A program made the position numbers and the translations under genes. From Candidatus Kuenenia stuttgartensis (lineage in GTDB: Bacteria > Planctomycetota > Planctomycetia > Pirellulales > UBA1268), in NCBI GenBank assembly GCA_945897435.1, contig CAMDFJ010000013.1, positions 1 to 35,186 on the forward strand: a stretch of 35,186 bases of DNA. Reading direction: 5' to 3'. The notes beneath the pieces are model-generated. The model did no database searches. It had not been told where the DNA came from and saw nothing but the letters and a program-made list of their open reading frames with translations. Positions 24,634 to 33,982 of the stretch are shown here, piece by piece. Within the stretch, counting starts at the first letter, position 1. Each line of letters opens with the position of its first letter.

Positions 24634-26438
24634 GGTCTGGCTGAGGTGGGCGCGACCCGCACTCCGCCGAGTTTGCCGACCACCCTCGGGGCGGCAACCA
24701 CGACCGCCTGAGGGGTCGTGACGCTGCCCAGATTGCCGGCCGCATCGGAAGCCTCGATGCGGACAAAAACCCGGGCTGGCACGCCTCGTGGCGGCTGCCA
24801 GAGATGCTCACCGCTGTTTTCCAGCGACTCGGCGATCGTCGTCCAGGGACCGGCCGGGTTTTGCGAGAACGAGAGCTTCGTGCTGCGGGGCACGAGCAGC
24901 TGATCCCGGACGGTGTAGCGGATCAGAACAGCCCCGTTGCGATCCTGTGGACGACTGATTTCGATCAGCTCCGGCAGTGGCAGTTCGTCGTCGATGCCGA
25001 CCCAGCAATCGGGCTTTTCGCCGCTCGCTGGACCGCCGCCGGTATCGGCCACATCCGGCACGACCTCGAGCCGAAAGCCATACAGGCCCGCAGCCGGCAG
25101 TGCGACAGTGATCGGACTTGTCGTGTCGTTGTCGACCGCGGTCCTCTGCCATGTGACTCCGCCGTCGCGCGTGGACCAGAGTTCCACCCGCATCGGGCCG
25201 CCACCGGCCGCCTCGCCCGGAAAGTCGTAGTCCCATTCAAACCGCCTTGCCGCCACCAACTGCAGGGGACGGCCGCGGTATTCGAGCGGCTGACCGGCGA
25301 CCGTCTGCGGGGAAGGGGCATCCATCAGGGGTGATGATGGCAGGGGCGAAGATGCACCGCCTGGAAGCCTCAGCGCATCCTGGGTGGCAGGCGGCATGGT
25401 CGAGGCATGGCTGACGAGGCTTCCGGAGGGTGCGTCGGATCGATTGATGAGCACGCTGCGGTTGCCGGTGCCGGCGTTGGCCGCATCGCCCGGCCAGGAT
25501 GCCGCGGGTTCGGCGGACCATCCGGGAATCGTTGGACTGCCGGCCACCGTCGATGCCGTTGGTTGCGACGGCAAAGGCGGGGTTGCGTCGGGAATCGAAG
25601 GCGTGTCCTCCGAGGCCAGGCCTGGCACCCCGAGTTCCCGGGCGAGGGTGTTTTGATCAACCTGCGGGTCGGTTGGTTCGAGGGAATACTGCCGAACCGT
25701 TTTGTTGCCCGAGGAATCGGCGATCGCGATTCGAACCGTGATCGCCTCCACCTGCTCTCCCGCCCACCAGATCTCCTCGCCCACGAGGTGGGCCGGTGAT
25801 TCGCGGGAGAGGATGCCGACGGCTGCGATCTTCTTCCAGGCCGGATCATTCTTGGAGCGGTATTCGAAGATCAGCGAATCGAGCCGCAGTGAATCGTCGA
25901 CCGCGGCATAGCGGCAGACGATCTCGCCATCCTTGCCCTTCCAGCACCGGGCTGCGATCCTCGGGCCTGCGGCATCGACGAGCACCCGCAGGTCGGGGCC
26001 TGCGCCGCCCCGCATCCGGCCTTTGGAATCGACCGCCCGCAAACGAAACCAGTATTCGCCATCCGGCCCGGCCCTGTAACTGAAACTGCCGGCTGTCGGG
26101 GCCGCCTCGCCCGCCGGTTCCCAGGTCGCACCCAGATCCTTCGACACGCTGAGGAGAATCCGTTCCGCCTTGGAGTCTGGTGTCTGCGGCTTCGGGATGT
26201 TGAACGGGATCGAAAACACCTGCTGCTTCGTCCGCACCAGATCGGGGAGGCCATGCCCACCGGGAGCCCCTGAATCAGCCTCGCCGGCTGCAGAGACCAG
26301 GCACGTCGACAGCACGATCACGACCGCCGCCAGCATTCCCCCGAAGGCACCCCAAGGACCGGACGGGCGACGCCAGGCGGCCATTCGCCTGCCGGCGAGC
26401 GACGAGAGGAGATCTTTCGAGGTGAGAGAACAAACCAT
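24630..26438 (-). CDS. Exported protein with Ig-like/fibronectin-like segments, function unknown
   Basis: A 602-residue protein. A basic start and hydrophobic stretch at about residues 34-52, ending LVSAAGEA, form a signal peptide. About residues 70-260 and 400-600 contain repeated beta-sandwich phrases: ILLSVSKDLGATWEPAGE, YWFRLRAVDSKGRMRGG, ELWSTRDGGVTWQRTAV and KLSFSQNPAGPWTTIAESL. The middle, about 285-400, is Pro/Ser/Ala-rich and probably a flexible linker. This is an extracellular or periplasmic structural or binding protein; I do not recognise a catalytic domain. The ATG at 26438 was preferred over the GTG at 26513. It is divergent from the small gene before clpX. Confidence 0.75.
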   Translation of the reverse strand: MVCSLTSKDLLSSLAGRRMAAWRRPSGPWGAFGGMLAAVVIVLSTCLVSAAGEADSGAPGGHGLPDLVRTKQQVFSIPFNIPKPQTPDSKAERILLSVSKDLGATWEPAGEAAPTAGSFSYRAGPDGEYWFRLRAVDSKGRMRGGAGPDLRVLVDAAGPRIAARCWKGKDGEIVCRYAAVDDSLRLDSLIFEYRSKNDPAWKKIAAVGILSRESPAHLVGEEIWWAGEQVEAITVRIAIADSSGNKTVRQYSLEPTDPQVDQNTLARELGVPGLASEDTPSIPDATPPLPSQPTASTVAGSPTIPGWSAEPAASWPGDAANAGTGNRSVLINRSDAPSGSLVSHASTMPPATQDALRLPGGASSPLPSSPLMDAPSPQTVAGQPLEYRGRPLQLVAARRFEWDYDFPGEAAGGGPMRVELWSTRDGGVTWQRTAVDNDTTSPITVALPAAGLYGFRLEVVPDVADTGGGPASGEKPDCWVGIDDELPLPELIEISRPQDRNGAVLIRYTVRDQLLVPRSTKLSFSQNPAGPWTTIAESLENSGEHLWQPPRGVPARVFVRIEASDAAGNLGSVTTPQAVVVAAPRVVGKLGGVRVAPTSARP

Positions 26439-26737
26439 ATGCGGTTGAATCGACCGGTTCGTCCGGATGATTCCGGTTTGAGGGCCGCTGTCAGCAAGAC
26501 GTACCGGATTCACGCAGGCAGCCCAGACCTCCGATCAGACGCAGGTTCGCGGTTGTGAAGCCAGCGGCCGCGCCGATGAGGCGTTGCGGCGAGACAGGCA
26601 GGGCAGTCTGGGGGATTTTTCTGGACCCTGACCGGGGGTGACTGCAATAATTCCCGGATCAGCGCCGAGGATGGCGGATGCCAGGGATTCCCCGGTCGGT
26701 TCCGGGCACGGCTCCAGCTCGTCAGCGGAGGTCCGAC
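26439..26737 (+). promoter_or_regulatory. 299-base divergent gap with a possible promoter toward clpX
   Basis: TGCAATAAT at 26643-26651 fits an extended -10 box (TG, one base, AATAAT), with TGGACC at 26622-26627 as a weak -35 box at an 18-base spacing. It would serve the small membrane protein and clpX. GGAGG (26727-26731) precedes the next start. Nothing else is recognised. Confidence 0.3.
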
Positions 26738-27064
26738 GTGTCATCGTTCCTGTTCAGTGCGATAGTTCTGGCGGCCTTCGTGGCGACCGGCATCGCTGTA
26801 ATTGTCAAAATCCGGTCGCATTACCGCGACGCCGATGCGGATCGTGGCGATTTGGGGAGAGGCCAGTGGGAAAACGCCCTTGTGGGCTACAAAAATCTCC
26901 GCGACAAGGGTGTGCTGAGCGACGAGGAATACCGAAAAATAAGAACGCTCGTCGAACCGCTCGCCGATTCTGTACCAAGCCATGCCCCTGCCAACGGGGG
27001 TGGCCATCCAGAAATTCATTCGCCCATACAGACCCGCTCCCACAATCCTCCACCGCAACGCTGA
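26738..27064 (+). CDS. Small membrane-anchored protein with SHOCT-like motif
   Basis: A 108-residue protein starting with GTG at 26738, behind GGAGG. A single membrane helix occupies about residues 3-24, followed by a charged soluble part. The segment YKNLRDKGVLSDEEYRKIRTLV resembles the short SHOCT-type motif ('L..G.LTEEEF...K..LL') often found at protein ends in oligomerising or anchoring modules. The last 35 residues are Pro/His-rich and probably disordered. It sits 39 bases upstream of clpX and is probably cotranscribed with it. No function can be given. Confidence 0.7.
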   Translation: MSSFLFSAIVLAAFVATGIAVIVKIRSHYRDADADRGDLGRGQWENALVGYKNLRDKGVLSDEEYRKIRTLVEPLADSVPSHAPANGGGHPEIHSPIQTRSHNPPPQR

Positions 27065-27103
27065 CCGCGAACGCCGGCGTCCGGAGAAAGGCACCCAAAA
27101 GAC

Positions 27104-28393
27104 ATGCCATCAGGGAAAGACGTCAATAACCTCGGACGCCGGAGCGCCGGTGGCACCACCAAGAAGAACGCCTTCTGTTCGTTCTGCCGCAAGAGCTACC
27201 GCGACGTGGGGCCGCTCGTCGAGGGGCCTGGGGACGTCTACATCTGCGGCGAGTGCATCGAACTTTGCCAGTCGATCCTCGATCAGGAGAAGCGGCGGCG
27301 GGGCACCAGCAAGCAGTTGTTCGCCTCGATTCCCTCCCCCCGCGAGATCGTCGCCCATCTCGACGAATACGTGATCGGGCAGGAGCATGCCAAGCGGGTA
27401 CTGGCCGTCGCCGTCCACAGCCACTACAAGCGACTGACACTCGGCAGCGAGGGATCGGATGTCGAGGTGGAGAAGTCGAACATCCTCCTGCTCGGCCCGA
27501 CGGGCTGCGGTAAAACGCTCCTCGCCCGCACCCTGGCCAAGGTGTTGAACGTGCCGTTCGCCATCGGCGACGCCACCACCCTCACCGAGGCGGGCTACGT
27601 CGGCGAGGATGTCGAGAACCTTCTCTTGAAACTGCTCAACGCGGCCGACTTCGACATCGAGGCGGCCCAGAGGGGCGTGCTCTACATCGACGAGATCGAC
27701 AAGATCGGCAAGACGAGCCAGAACGTCTCGATCACCCGTGACGTTTCCGGAGAGGGCGTGCAGCAGGCGCTCCTGAAGATGCTCGAGGGCACCGTGGCAA
27801 ACGTGCCGCCGCAGGGAGGCCGGAAGCATCCGGAGCAGCAGTACATCCAGATCGACACCTCGAACATCCTCTTCATCTGCGGCGGGACATTCGTCGGTAT
27901 CGACAAGATCATCGGCAAGCGACTGGGCAAGAAGACGATCGGCTTCGGGCAGCCGAGTGGCCACAAGGGGGATGCGACCCTCGGAGAGCTGCTTCCGCAG
28001 GTCGACTCCGACGACATCCTCGAATTTGGCCTGATCCCTGAACTCGTGGGCCGACTCCCGGTGATCTCGTCGCTCAAGCCGCTCGACGAGAAGGCGCTGG
28101 TGAAGGTCCTCAAGGATCCGAAGAACGCCCTCGTGAAGCAGTATCAAAAACTGTTCAGCATGGAGAGCTGCCAGTTGGAGTTCACCGAAGAGGCGCTCTC
28201 CTCCATCGCCCGCAAGGCGATGCGAAAGGAGACCGGGGCCCGAGGCCTACGGTCGATCATCGAGGACGTGATGCTCGACGTGATGTTCGACCTGCCCGAC
28301 CATTCGGGCAGTTCCTACGTGATCACCGAGCGGAACGTGGACGCCAGCGAACCGGTCGTCCCGATCCGGGAAGCCCGTCACAAGAGTGCCTGA
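27104..28393 (+). CDS. clpX: ATP-dependent Clp protease ATP-binding subunit ClpX
   Basis: AAA+ unfoldase that feeds substrates to ClpP, 429 residues. The N-terminal zinc-binding domain has CSFC (25-28) and CGEC (48-51). The AAA+ core has Walker A GPTGCGKT (131-138), the [13 protein letters not shown] pore-1 loop, Walker [11 protein letters not shown], and sensor segments around [11 protein letters not shown] and [12 protein letters not shown]. The RKH/pore-region and sensor-2 helix appear as GGRKHP and [11 protein letters not shown]. clpP is not in the window. It follows the small membrane-protein gene and ends in a spacer filled with repeats, facing the suf genes. Confidence 0.97.
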   Translation: MPSGKDVNNLGRRSAGGTTKKNAFCSFCRKSYRDVGPLVEGPGDVYICGECIELCQSILDQEKRRRGTSKQLFASIPSPREIVAHLDEYVIGQEHAKRVLAVAVHSHYKRLTLGSEGSDVEVEKSNILLLGPTGCGKTLLARTLAKVLNVPFAIGDATTLTEAGYVGEDVENLLLKLLNAADFDIEAAQRGVLYIDEIDKIGKTSQNVSITRDVSGEGVQQALLKMLEGTVANVPPQGGRKHPEQQYIQIDTSNILFICGGTFVGIDKIIGKRLGKKTIGFGQPSGHKGDATLGELLPQVDSDDILEFGLIPELVGRLPVISSLKPLDEKALVKVLKDPKNALVKQYQKLFSMESCQLEFTEEALSSIARKAMRKETGARGLRSIIEDVMLDVMFDLPDHSGSSYVITERNVDASEPVVPIREARHKSA

Positions 28394-28431
28394 CCGGCCG
28401 CTTCGCCGTGCGTGCTCGGGTCCCTGCCCTG

Positions 28432-28457
28432 GTGGAACAGGCTCAAGCCTGTCCCAC
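28432..28457 (+). repeat. Short palindromic repeat, copy 3
   Basis: GTGG-A-ACAGGC pairs with GCCTGT-C-CCAC around a TCAA loop, a 10-bp stem with one A-C mismatch. Related to 137-161 and 21693-21719 (same CAGGC/GCCTG core and TCCCAC), with an extended stem. It lies 38 bases after the clpX stop. Confidence 0.72.
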
Positions 28458-28471
28458 TTCAGACGGCGCCA

Positions 28472-28484
28472 GGCCCGGAGGGCC
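28472..28484 (+). repeat. Extra GGA-loop hairpin
   Basis: GGCCC and GGGCC pair around GGA. This is the same plan as the first hairpin of the two-hairpin repeat, and it lies 13 bases before copy C. It may be the remnant of another copy. Confidence 0.45.
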
Positions 28485-28497
28485 GGGTCAGAACCAG

Positions 28498-28549
28498 CCG
28501 GCGGAGCCGGCCAAGCAAACAACGGCAGGATGCCGTGTGTTTGCGTGAA
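28498..28549 (+). repeat. Two-hairpin repeat, copy C
   Basis: CCGGC-GGA-GCCGG (28498-28510), linker CCAAG (28511-28515), then a 12-bp hairpin: 28516-28521 with 28538-28543 and 28522-28527 with 28531-28536. Its loop is GGA, with a bulged G at 28537. CGTGAA (28544-28549) ends it, without the GCAGCC seen in A and B. It stops one base before the stop codon of the Rieske-SufT gene, between convergent clpX and suf. Confidence 0.75.
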
Positions 28550-28550
28550 C

Positions 28551-29345
28551 CTAGAAAATCCCCAGTTGGTCCCGGGCGGCCTCGGTCATCCGATCGGGCG
28601 TCCAGGGTGGGTCCATCACGATCCTGACCTCGACGGCCGCCACATCGGCATGGCTGCCGACGACTCGCTTCGTGTCGCCGATGAGTTGCGGGCCGGCGGG
28701 GCAGGCAGGGCTTGTCATCGTCATGTCGATCGAGACATGCTGCCTGCCCGTCGCCTCGGCGGAAGCCGCGATTGTGACCCCGTAGATCAGTCCCAGATCG
28801 ACGATGTTGACAAACAGTTCAGGATCCTTGACCTGTTTGAGCATTTCCCGAATGCCATCCTCGGAGAGCGGCAGTGCCGAGATCGGGTCTGGAGTCGGCG
28901 AGGTGGGAGTTGCCGTCGGGGTCGAAGCCGTGTCCGCCAGCGGGTTTTGGGAAGCACCGGACGGGGCAGCCGGAACAGTGCCGATGGTGTGGGCCGCAGG
29001 GCCGAGCGGAGCGGACTCGTTCCGCAGGCGGACCCAGACGCCGCCGTCCTCGATCTTGACCTCGTGCGACCGCGTGGCCCGGACGGCGGGCATCGAGAGC
29101 GCGGCCCCGGTGCGGATGTCAAACTTCGCGCCATGCCTGGGGCAGGCGATCTTGTGGTCGATCAGTTCACCATCCACGAGCGGGCCGCCATCGTGGGTGC
29201 AGACGTCGTCGATGGCATGAAACTGCCCCCCGACATGGAACAGCGCGATCATCTCACCGTCGACGTCCACCAGCGTCTTGCCCGGGTCGGCAATCTCGCC
29301 AATGTCGGCGACCCGATGAAACGAATTCGACTCTTGAAAATTCAT
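28551..29345 (-). CDS. Fusion of Rieske [2Fe-2S] ferredoxin and MIP18/SufT domain
   Basis: A 264-residue two-domain protein. Residues 1-108 are a Rieske ferredoxin of the NirD type with CTH at 49-51 and CPRH at 68-71, giving the two Cys and two His of a [2Fe-2S] site. A Pro/Thr/Ala-rich linker spans about 110-158. Residues 160-264 are a MIP18/DUF59 domain: REMLKQVKDPELFVNIVDLGLIYGV, TMTSPACPAGPQL with Cys215, and VRIVMDPPWTPDRMTEAARDQLG, as in SufT. SufT helps mature iron-sulfur proteins. As the last gene of the suf run, 8 bases after sufD, the fusion probably couples electron supply or cluster sensing to cluster transfer; that part is inference. Confidence 0.88.
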   Translation of the reverse strand: MNFQESNSFHRVADIGEIADPGKTLVDVDGEMIALFHVGGQFHAIDDVCTHDGGPLVDGELIDHKIACPRHGAKFDIRTGAALSMPAVRATRSHEVKIEDGGVWVRLRNESAPLGPAAHTIGTVPAAPSGASQNPLADTASTPTATPTSPTPDPISALPLSEDGIREMLKQVKDPELFVNIVDLGLIYGVTIAASAEATGRQHVSIDMTMTSPACPAGPQLIGDTKRVVGSHADVAAVEVRIVMDPPWTPDRMTEAARDQLGIF

Positions 29346-29353
29346 GGGCTGAC

Positions 29354-30748
29354 TCACGAGATCCGTCTGATGCGACTGCCGATTGCCCGGGCGAGCGCCT
29401 CGCGGACCGAGGCGATCGTGATTCGGTCGAAGACCTGCTGGAAAAAGCCGGCGACGACGAGCCTCGCAGCCTCGTCCGCGGAGAGCCCGCGGGCCTGGGC
29501 GTAGAAGATCTGTTCGGCATCGACCCGGCCGCTGGTGGCGCCGTGGGTGCAGCGGACATCGTCGGCCTCGATCTCCAGTCCGGGGATCGAGTCGGCCCGC
29601 GAATGCTCCGAGAGCATCAGGTTGTCGTTCCGCTGGTAGCCGTCGGTCTTCTGGGCGGCCTTGTCGACCTTGATCATGCCCCGCCAGACGAGCCTCGATC
29701 GATCCTGCAGGGCTCCCTTGTAGAGCAGGTCGCTCTTGCAGGAGGGGGCCTCGTGGTGCTGAAGCGTGTTGTAGACGAGATGCTGCCGGCCCTCGGTGAA
29801 CATCACGCCGTTGACCTGGGCGTTGGCATGCCTCCCCACGAGGGCCACGTCCTGGGCGACCTGTGAGAGACGGCTGCCGAGGGCTCCGAGCGTCCACTGC
29901 AGACGGCCGTTCTCCTGCACGACCGCCTTCTGGCGTGCGAAATGCCAGACGCCGCTGTTCCAGTTTTGGAGATTGACCATCCGCAGCAGGGCGGCCTTGC
30001 CGACAACGATCTCGGTTCCGCCGCAGTGGAATCCGCCGGCCGAGCCTGCCGCTCCCCCACCAGCCGTCTCCGTGAGCAGCGTCGCCTCCGCACCCTCGCC
30101 AAGCACAACCAGCACGTGCGAGGTGTCGACCCCACCATCGCTGATCGCGGCGCTGACATGAAGGGGGGCTGCGATCTTCACCCCCGCCGGCACGTAGAGC
30201 AGGGCGCTCGCCCGATGGAAGGCTCCGTGCAGCGAGGAGAACCAGTCGCGCTGGGAGTCGATCACGGAAAACCAGTGCGGTTCGATCAGGCTGCCATGTT
30301 CGGCGAGCAGGCGATCGGCGGAGCCGAAGAGAACTCCCTGCCTGGCGATCTCGGGGTCGAGTTCCTCGCGGACGACATGCCCGTCGAGCGAGGAGAACCG
30401 GCCGGCGATCGCCGCATCCGGCTGGCCGCCGTTCGGGTCGTCGAAGAACGAGTCGGGAGACGGGCCGCCCGGACTGCTTTCCGGGGCGAGCAATCCCTGG
30501 GGAATGTCCTGGGATCGGGCGGCCGCCGGTCGCAGTCCCCAGGCCTTGGGCTTGAACAGCCGGAGGTCGGTCCGCATCCAGTTTTCGTCGCGACGATCGG
30601 GCAGGGCGAGGTTTGAGAAGGCCTCGAAGGCGGCCCGTCGGCGTTCCAAGGCCCATGCGGGCATGGAGAGCGATCCGAGCAGATGTTCGAAGGCTTCCCG
30701 GTCGAAGGCAGGCATCTGCTGGGGGGGCGCGGTCGCTGCTGTTGTCAT
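29354..30748 (-). CDS. sufD: Fe-S cluster assembly protein SufD
   Basis: A 464-residue SufD, partner of SufB and SufC in the scaffold complex that builds [Fe-S] clusters in the cytosol. The core beta-helix shows LLYVPAGVKIAAPLHVS and VLVVLGEGAEATLLTE. The C-terminal helical part that binds SufC reads EIEADDVRCTHGATSGRVDAEQIFYAQARGLSADEAARLVV, the SufD hallmark. The N-terminus is the usual helical region with RRDENWMRTDLRLF. The ATG at 30748 was chosen over an in-frame TTG at 30781. It lies 43 bases after sufB. Confidence 0.95.
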   Translation of the reverse strand: MTTAATAPPQQMPAFDREAFEHLLGSLSMPAWALERRRAAFEAFSNLALPDRRDENWMRTDLRLFKPKAWGLRPAAARSQDIPQGLLAPESSPGGPSPDSFFDDPNGGQPDAAIAGRFSSLDGHVVREELDPEIARQGVLFGSADRLLAEHGSLIEPHWFSVIDSQRDWFSSLHGAFHRASALLYVPAGVKIAAPLHVSAAISDGGVDTSHVLVVLGEGAEATLLTETAGGGAAGSAGGFHCGGTEIVVGKAALLRMVNLQNWNSGVWHFARQKAVVQENGRLQWTLGALGSRLSQVAQDVALVGRHANAQVNGVMFTEGRQHLVYNTLQHHEAPSCKSDLLYKGALQDRSRLVWRGMIKVDKAAQKTDGYQRNDNLMLSEHSRADSIPGLEIEADDVRCTHGATSGRVDAEQIFYAQARGLSADEAARLVVAGFFQQVFDRITIASVREALARAIGSRIRRIS

Positions 30749-30791
30749 GGATGTTTCGGAGGAGGGGCGGTCGCCAGTCAAAGACCGTTGC

Positions 30792-32204
30792 TCAGCCGAC
30801 CGATCCCTCCATCTGGAGTTCGATCAGTCGGTTCATCTCAACGGCGTATTCCATCGGCAGTTCCTTGACGAGCGGCTCGATGAATCCGCCGACGATCATG
30901 GTGCTGGCCTCCGCCTCCGAGAGGCCGCGGCTCATCAGGTAGAAGAGCTGCTCCTCGCCGATCTTCGAAACGCTCGCCTCGTGTCCGATCGAAACGTCCT
31001 GCTCCTCGATCTCGATGTATGGGTAGGTGTCGCTCCGGCTCCGGTCATCCAGAATCAACGCATCACAGACCACGCTCGAGCGGCTCTTCTTCGCCCCCGG
31101 TTCGACCTTGACCAGGCCGCGATAACTGGCCCGGCCGCCATTCTTCGAGATGCTCTTGGAGACGATCCGGCCGAACGTGTTCGGCGCGGCATGCACGAGT
31201 TTGGCTCCCGCATCCTGATGCTGGCCGGCCGAAGCGAATGCGATCGAGAGAATCTCGCCGCGTGCACCAGGTTCCATCATGTAGACGGCCGGATACTTCA
31301 TCGTCAGACGGCTGCCGAGGTTGCCGTCGATCCATTCCATCATCGCCCCTTCGTAGGCCATGGCCCGCTTGGTGACGAGGTTGTAAATATTGTTGGCCCA
31401 GTTCTGAATCGTCGTGTAGCGGCAGCGGCCATGCTTCTTGACCACGATCTCGACGACGGCCGAGTGCAGGCTTTCGGTGGAATACATCGGGGCGGTGCAG
31501 CCCTCGACGTAATGCACCTGGGCCCCCTCGTCGACCACGATCAGCGTTCGCTCGAACTGCCCCATGCTCTCGGCGTTGATGCGGAAGTAGGCCTGAAGGG
31601 GGAATTCGATCTTGACCCCCTTGGGCACGTAGATGAACGACCCGCCCGACCAGACAGCCGAGTTGAGAGCTGCAAATTTGTTGTCGGTCGGGGGAATGAT
31701 CTTGCCAAAGTATTCCCGCAGCAGGTCGGGATGCTCACGGACGGCGGTGTCGGTGTCGGTGAAGATGACGCCCTTCTTGGCGAGATCCTCCTGGAGCGAG
31801 CCGTAGACCACCTCGCTCTCAAACTGGGCCTTCACGCCGGCGAGAAACTTCCGTTCCGCCTCGGGAATGCCGAGTCGGTCGAACGTCTGCTTGATGGCGT
31901 CGGGCACCTCTTCCCAGGTCTTGCCCTGCTGCTCGGCCGGCTTGAGGTAGTAGAAGATGTCCTGAAAGTCGACGCCGATCCGGCCTCCCCAACTGGGCAT
32001 CGGCTTGGAGTGGAAGATCTCCAGCGACTTGAGCCGGAAGTCCCGCATCCAGGCGGGCTCCCGCTTCATCTCCGAGATCTGCAGCACGATCTCTGCGTCG
32101 AGACCCCTGCGGGCCTTGAACACGGCCGGAGATTCGGTGCGGAAGTCGTACTTGTTGATCTCGCCGAGGGCGAGCGTGGCGGAATCGTCGATGCCGGTGG
32201 CCAT
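30792..32204 (-). CDS. sufB: Fe-S cluster assembly protein SufB
   Basis: A 470-residue SufB, the scaffold subunit that receives sulfide and builds the cluster. Segments in order: [15 protein letters not shown] near residue 70, [63 protein letters not shown] with a conserved Cys, and the C-terminal [22 protein letters not shown]. That last segment carries the Cys that corresponds to the essential E. coli Cys405. It finishes with [30 protein letters not shown], which contacts SufC. It sits between sufC (47-base gap) and sufD (43-base gap). Confidence 0.97.
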   Translation of the reverse strand: MATGIDDSATLALGEINKYDFRTESPAVFKARRGLDAEIVLQISEMKREPAWMRDFRLKSLEIFHSKPMPSWGGRIGVDFQDIFYYLKPAEQQGKTWEEVPDAIKQTFDRLGIPEAERKFLAGVKAQFESEVVYGSLQEDLAKKGVIFTDTDTAVREHPDLLREYFGKIIPPTDNKFAALNSAVWSGGSFIYVPKGVKIEFPLQAYFRINAESMGQFERTLIVVDEGAQVHYVEGCTAPMYSTESLHSAVVEIVVKKHGRCRYTTIQNWANNIYNLVTKRAMAYEGAMMEWIDGNLGSRLTMKYPAVYMMEPGARGEILSIAFASAGQHQDAGAKLVHAAPNTFGRIVSKSISKNGGRASYRGLVKVEPGAKKSRSSVVCDALILDDRSRSDTYPYIEIEEQDVSIGHEASVSKIGEEQLFYLMSRGLSEAEASTMIVGGFIEPLVKELPMEYAVEMNRLIELQMEGSVG

Positions 32205-32251
32205 GGTGTCTGTTCCTTTGAAGTTGTCGGGAAAGCGGGTGAGCCGCAGTA

Positions 32252-33115
32252 TCAGGCCGGAGTCGCCTCGCTCCGGGAATCCTCCATCGCCTTCTCGGCG
32301 GCCGCAGCCTCCGGATAGGCGGCACGGATCCGTTCGTATCCCTTCTTGTGGAGTTCGATGGCGAGTTCCGGACCGCCGGACTCGACGATCCTGCCGCCGA
32401 GCATGACATGAGTCTTGAGCGGGATGTTGTGTTCGAGCAGCTGCTCGTGGTGGGTGATGATCAGGATTCCCATCTCGCCGCTGCCGGCCCCGCCACCGCT
32501 GCCGATCTTGGCGATGCTCTGGCTGGCGAGTCGGACGGCGTCGGCGTCGAGGCCGCTGTCGGTCTCGTCGAGGATCGCGAACGCTGGCCGCAGCATGGCG
32601 AGCTGGAGGATCTCGGTCCGCTTCATCTCACCACCCGAGAAGCCGTCGTTGACGTACCGCCGGGCAAATTCCGGATCCATCGAGAGTTCGGCCATCTTGT
32701 TTTTGAGTTCGCCGCGAAACTCCCGCATCGGCATCAGTTCGTGACCCTCCTTGCGATCCGGATTGCGGACGTTGGTCACGGCATGCCTGAGAAAGTCGGC
32801 CACGCGGACGCCGGGGATCGACATCGGCCTTTGAAACGCCAGAAAGATCCCGGCCCGGGCCCGCTGGTCCGGTTCCATTCCGAGCACGTCATGCCGGACG
32901 CCCGCCGAATCGACAAGCTCGATCGTGCCGGCAGTGACCTCATAGGAGGGGTGCCCCATGATCGCGTAGCCGAGCGTGCTCTTGCCGGAGCCGTTTGGGC
33001 CCATCAGGGCGTGCACCTCGCCACGGCCGAGTTCGAGGTCGACGCCCTTGAGGATTTCCTGGCCGTCAACCGAGACGTGGAGTCCGTTGACGATCAGTTT
33101 TTCTGCCGCAGCCAT
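32252..33115 (-). CDS. sufC: Fe-S cluster assembly ATPase SufC
   Basis: A 287-residue ABC-type ATPase that drives conformational change of SufB-SufD. Walker A is GPNGSGKS (39-46), the Q-loop is [12 protein letters not shown], the signature is FSGGEMKR, Walker B is [11 protein letters not shown] and the switch His is in ITHHEQLL. A Gly/Ser-rich insert ([14 protein letters not shown]) extends the loop before the last strand, and a short Ala/Glu-rich tail follows. Gene order here is C, B, D, not the more common B, C, D. sufS and sufU are not in the window. Confidence 0.96.
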   Translation of the reverse strand: MAAAEKLIVNGLHVSVDGQEILKGVDLELGRGEVHALMGPNGSGKSTLGYAIMGHPSYEVTAGTIELVDSAGVRHDVLGMEPDQRARAGIFLAFQRPMSIPGVRVADFLRHAVTNVRNPDRKEGHELMPMREFRGELKNKMAELSMDPEFARRYVNDGFSGGEMKRTEILQLAMLRPAFAILDETDSGLDADAVRLASQSIAKIGSGGGAGSGEMGILIITHHEQLLEHNIPLKTHVMLGGRIVESGGPELAIELHKKGYERIRAAYPEAAAAEKAMEDSRSEATPA

Positions 33116-33197
33116 TGGTCGTTGCCGATCTGAGAGCGATGCTCTGGAGTTTGGGGGTGTTGGAAACGGAACTGGCGATTCGTCACCTGTCCGGGGT

Positions 33198-33821
33198 TCA
33201 GGCCTGTACCTTCTGATGATCGAACACCAGGCTCCCGTCGGCGACCGGCGAGGTCACATAGCCCGAGTGGTGGGGAACCGGCAGTTCATCCTCGATCTTG
33301 CCGATCCCGCCCGCCTGCTTCGCGATCCGCTGGCCGAGGATCTTGTCCTGAATTCGCATCAGCCCCTCGAGCAGGCTTTCGGGCCGCGGCGGACATCCGG
33401 GGACGTAGACGTCGACGGGCACCACGAGATCGACACCCTTGACCACGTGATAACCCCACTTGAAGTACGGTCCGCCGCCGGTCGTGCAGGCACCCATCGC
33501 GATCACGTACTTCGGGTCGGGCATCAGGTTGTAGAGGCGGCGCACGCGGCTGGCCATCTTGTAGGTCACCGTGCCCGCCACGATCATCAGGTCGGCCTGC
33601 CGCGGCGTGGCCCGGAAGGCGCCGGCACCGAAGCGATCCATGTCGTAGCGGCTCGCGCCGGCAGCCATCATTTCAATGGCGCAGCAGGCAAGGCCGAAGG
33701 TCATCGGCCAGATGCTCGACTGTCGGGCCCAGTTGATCGCCTGCTCGACCGTGGTGAGGACGAGGTTTTCCTCGAACCGTCCTTCGATCCAGGGCTTGGT
33801 CGGGGTGAGGGGCTGGGTCAT
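33198..33821 (-). CDS. nuoB: NADH-quinone oxidoreductase subunit B
   Basis: A 207-residue NuoB, the complex I subunit that carries cluster N2 next to the quinone site. All four cluster ligands are present: Cys46-Cys47 in [11 protein letters not shown], Cys112 in GACTTGG and Cys143 in [30 protein letters not shown] opens the core, and [17 protein letters not shown]-type sequence closes it. The ATG at 33821 was used; upstream residues in the frame look noncoding. No other nuo gene lies in the window. It sits 161 bases after the SufR-like gene and 82 bases before sufC on the same strand, so it may be read together with the suf genes. Confidence 0.94.
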   Translation of the reverse strand: MTQPLTPTKPWIEGRFEENLVLTTVEQAINWARQSSIWPMTFGLACCAIEMMAAGASRYDMDRFGAGAFRATPRQADLMIVAGTVTYKMASRVRRLYNLMPDPKYVIAMGACTTGGGPYFKWGYHVVKGVDLVVPVDVYVPGCPPRPESLLEGLMRIQDKILGQRIAKQAGGIGKIEDELPVPHHSGYVTSPVADGSLVFDHQKVQA

Positions 33822-33957
33822 GGGTGGCTCCAGAATCTGTTGGGGAGGTTCGTGGGGATGATCAGGGATTGGAAGTCGGAAAATGGCTGGTCGGTGACCG
33901 TCGATTCGGCCGTATCGCGATGGCCACGGCAAGAAAACCGCACCACTGTCGATGCAT

Positions 33958-33971
33958 CAACAGAACTGTTT
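33958..33971. promoter_or_regulatory. Candidate SufR operator upstream of nuoB-suf
   Basis: CAAC-AGAACT-GTTT matches 7 of 8 defined bases of the cyanobacterial SufR site CAAC-N6-GTTG. It contains the inverted repeat AACAG-AA-CTGTT (33959-33970). It lies between the end of the SufR-like gene and nuoB, where a suf promoter would be expected. Confidence 0.4.
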
Positions 33972-33982
33972 TCAAAAGGCTT

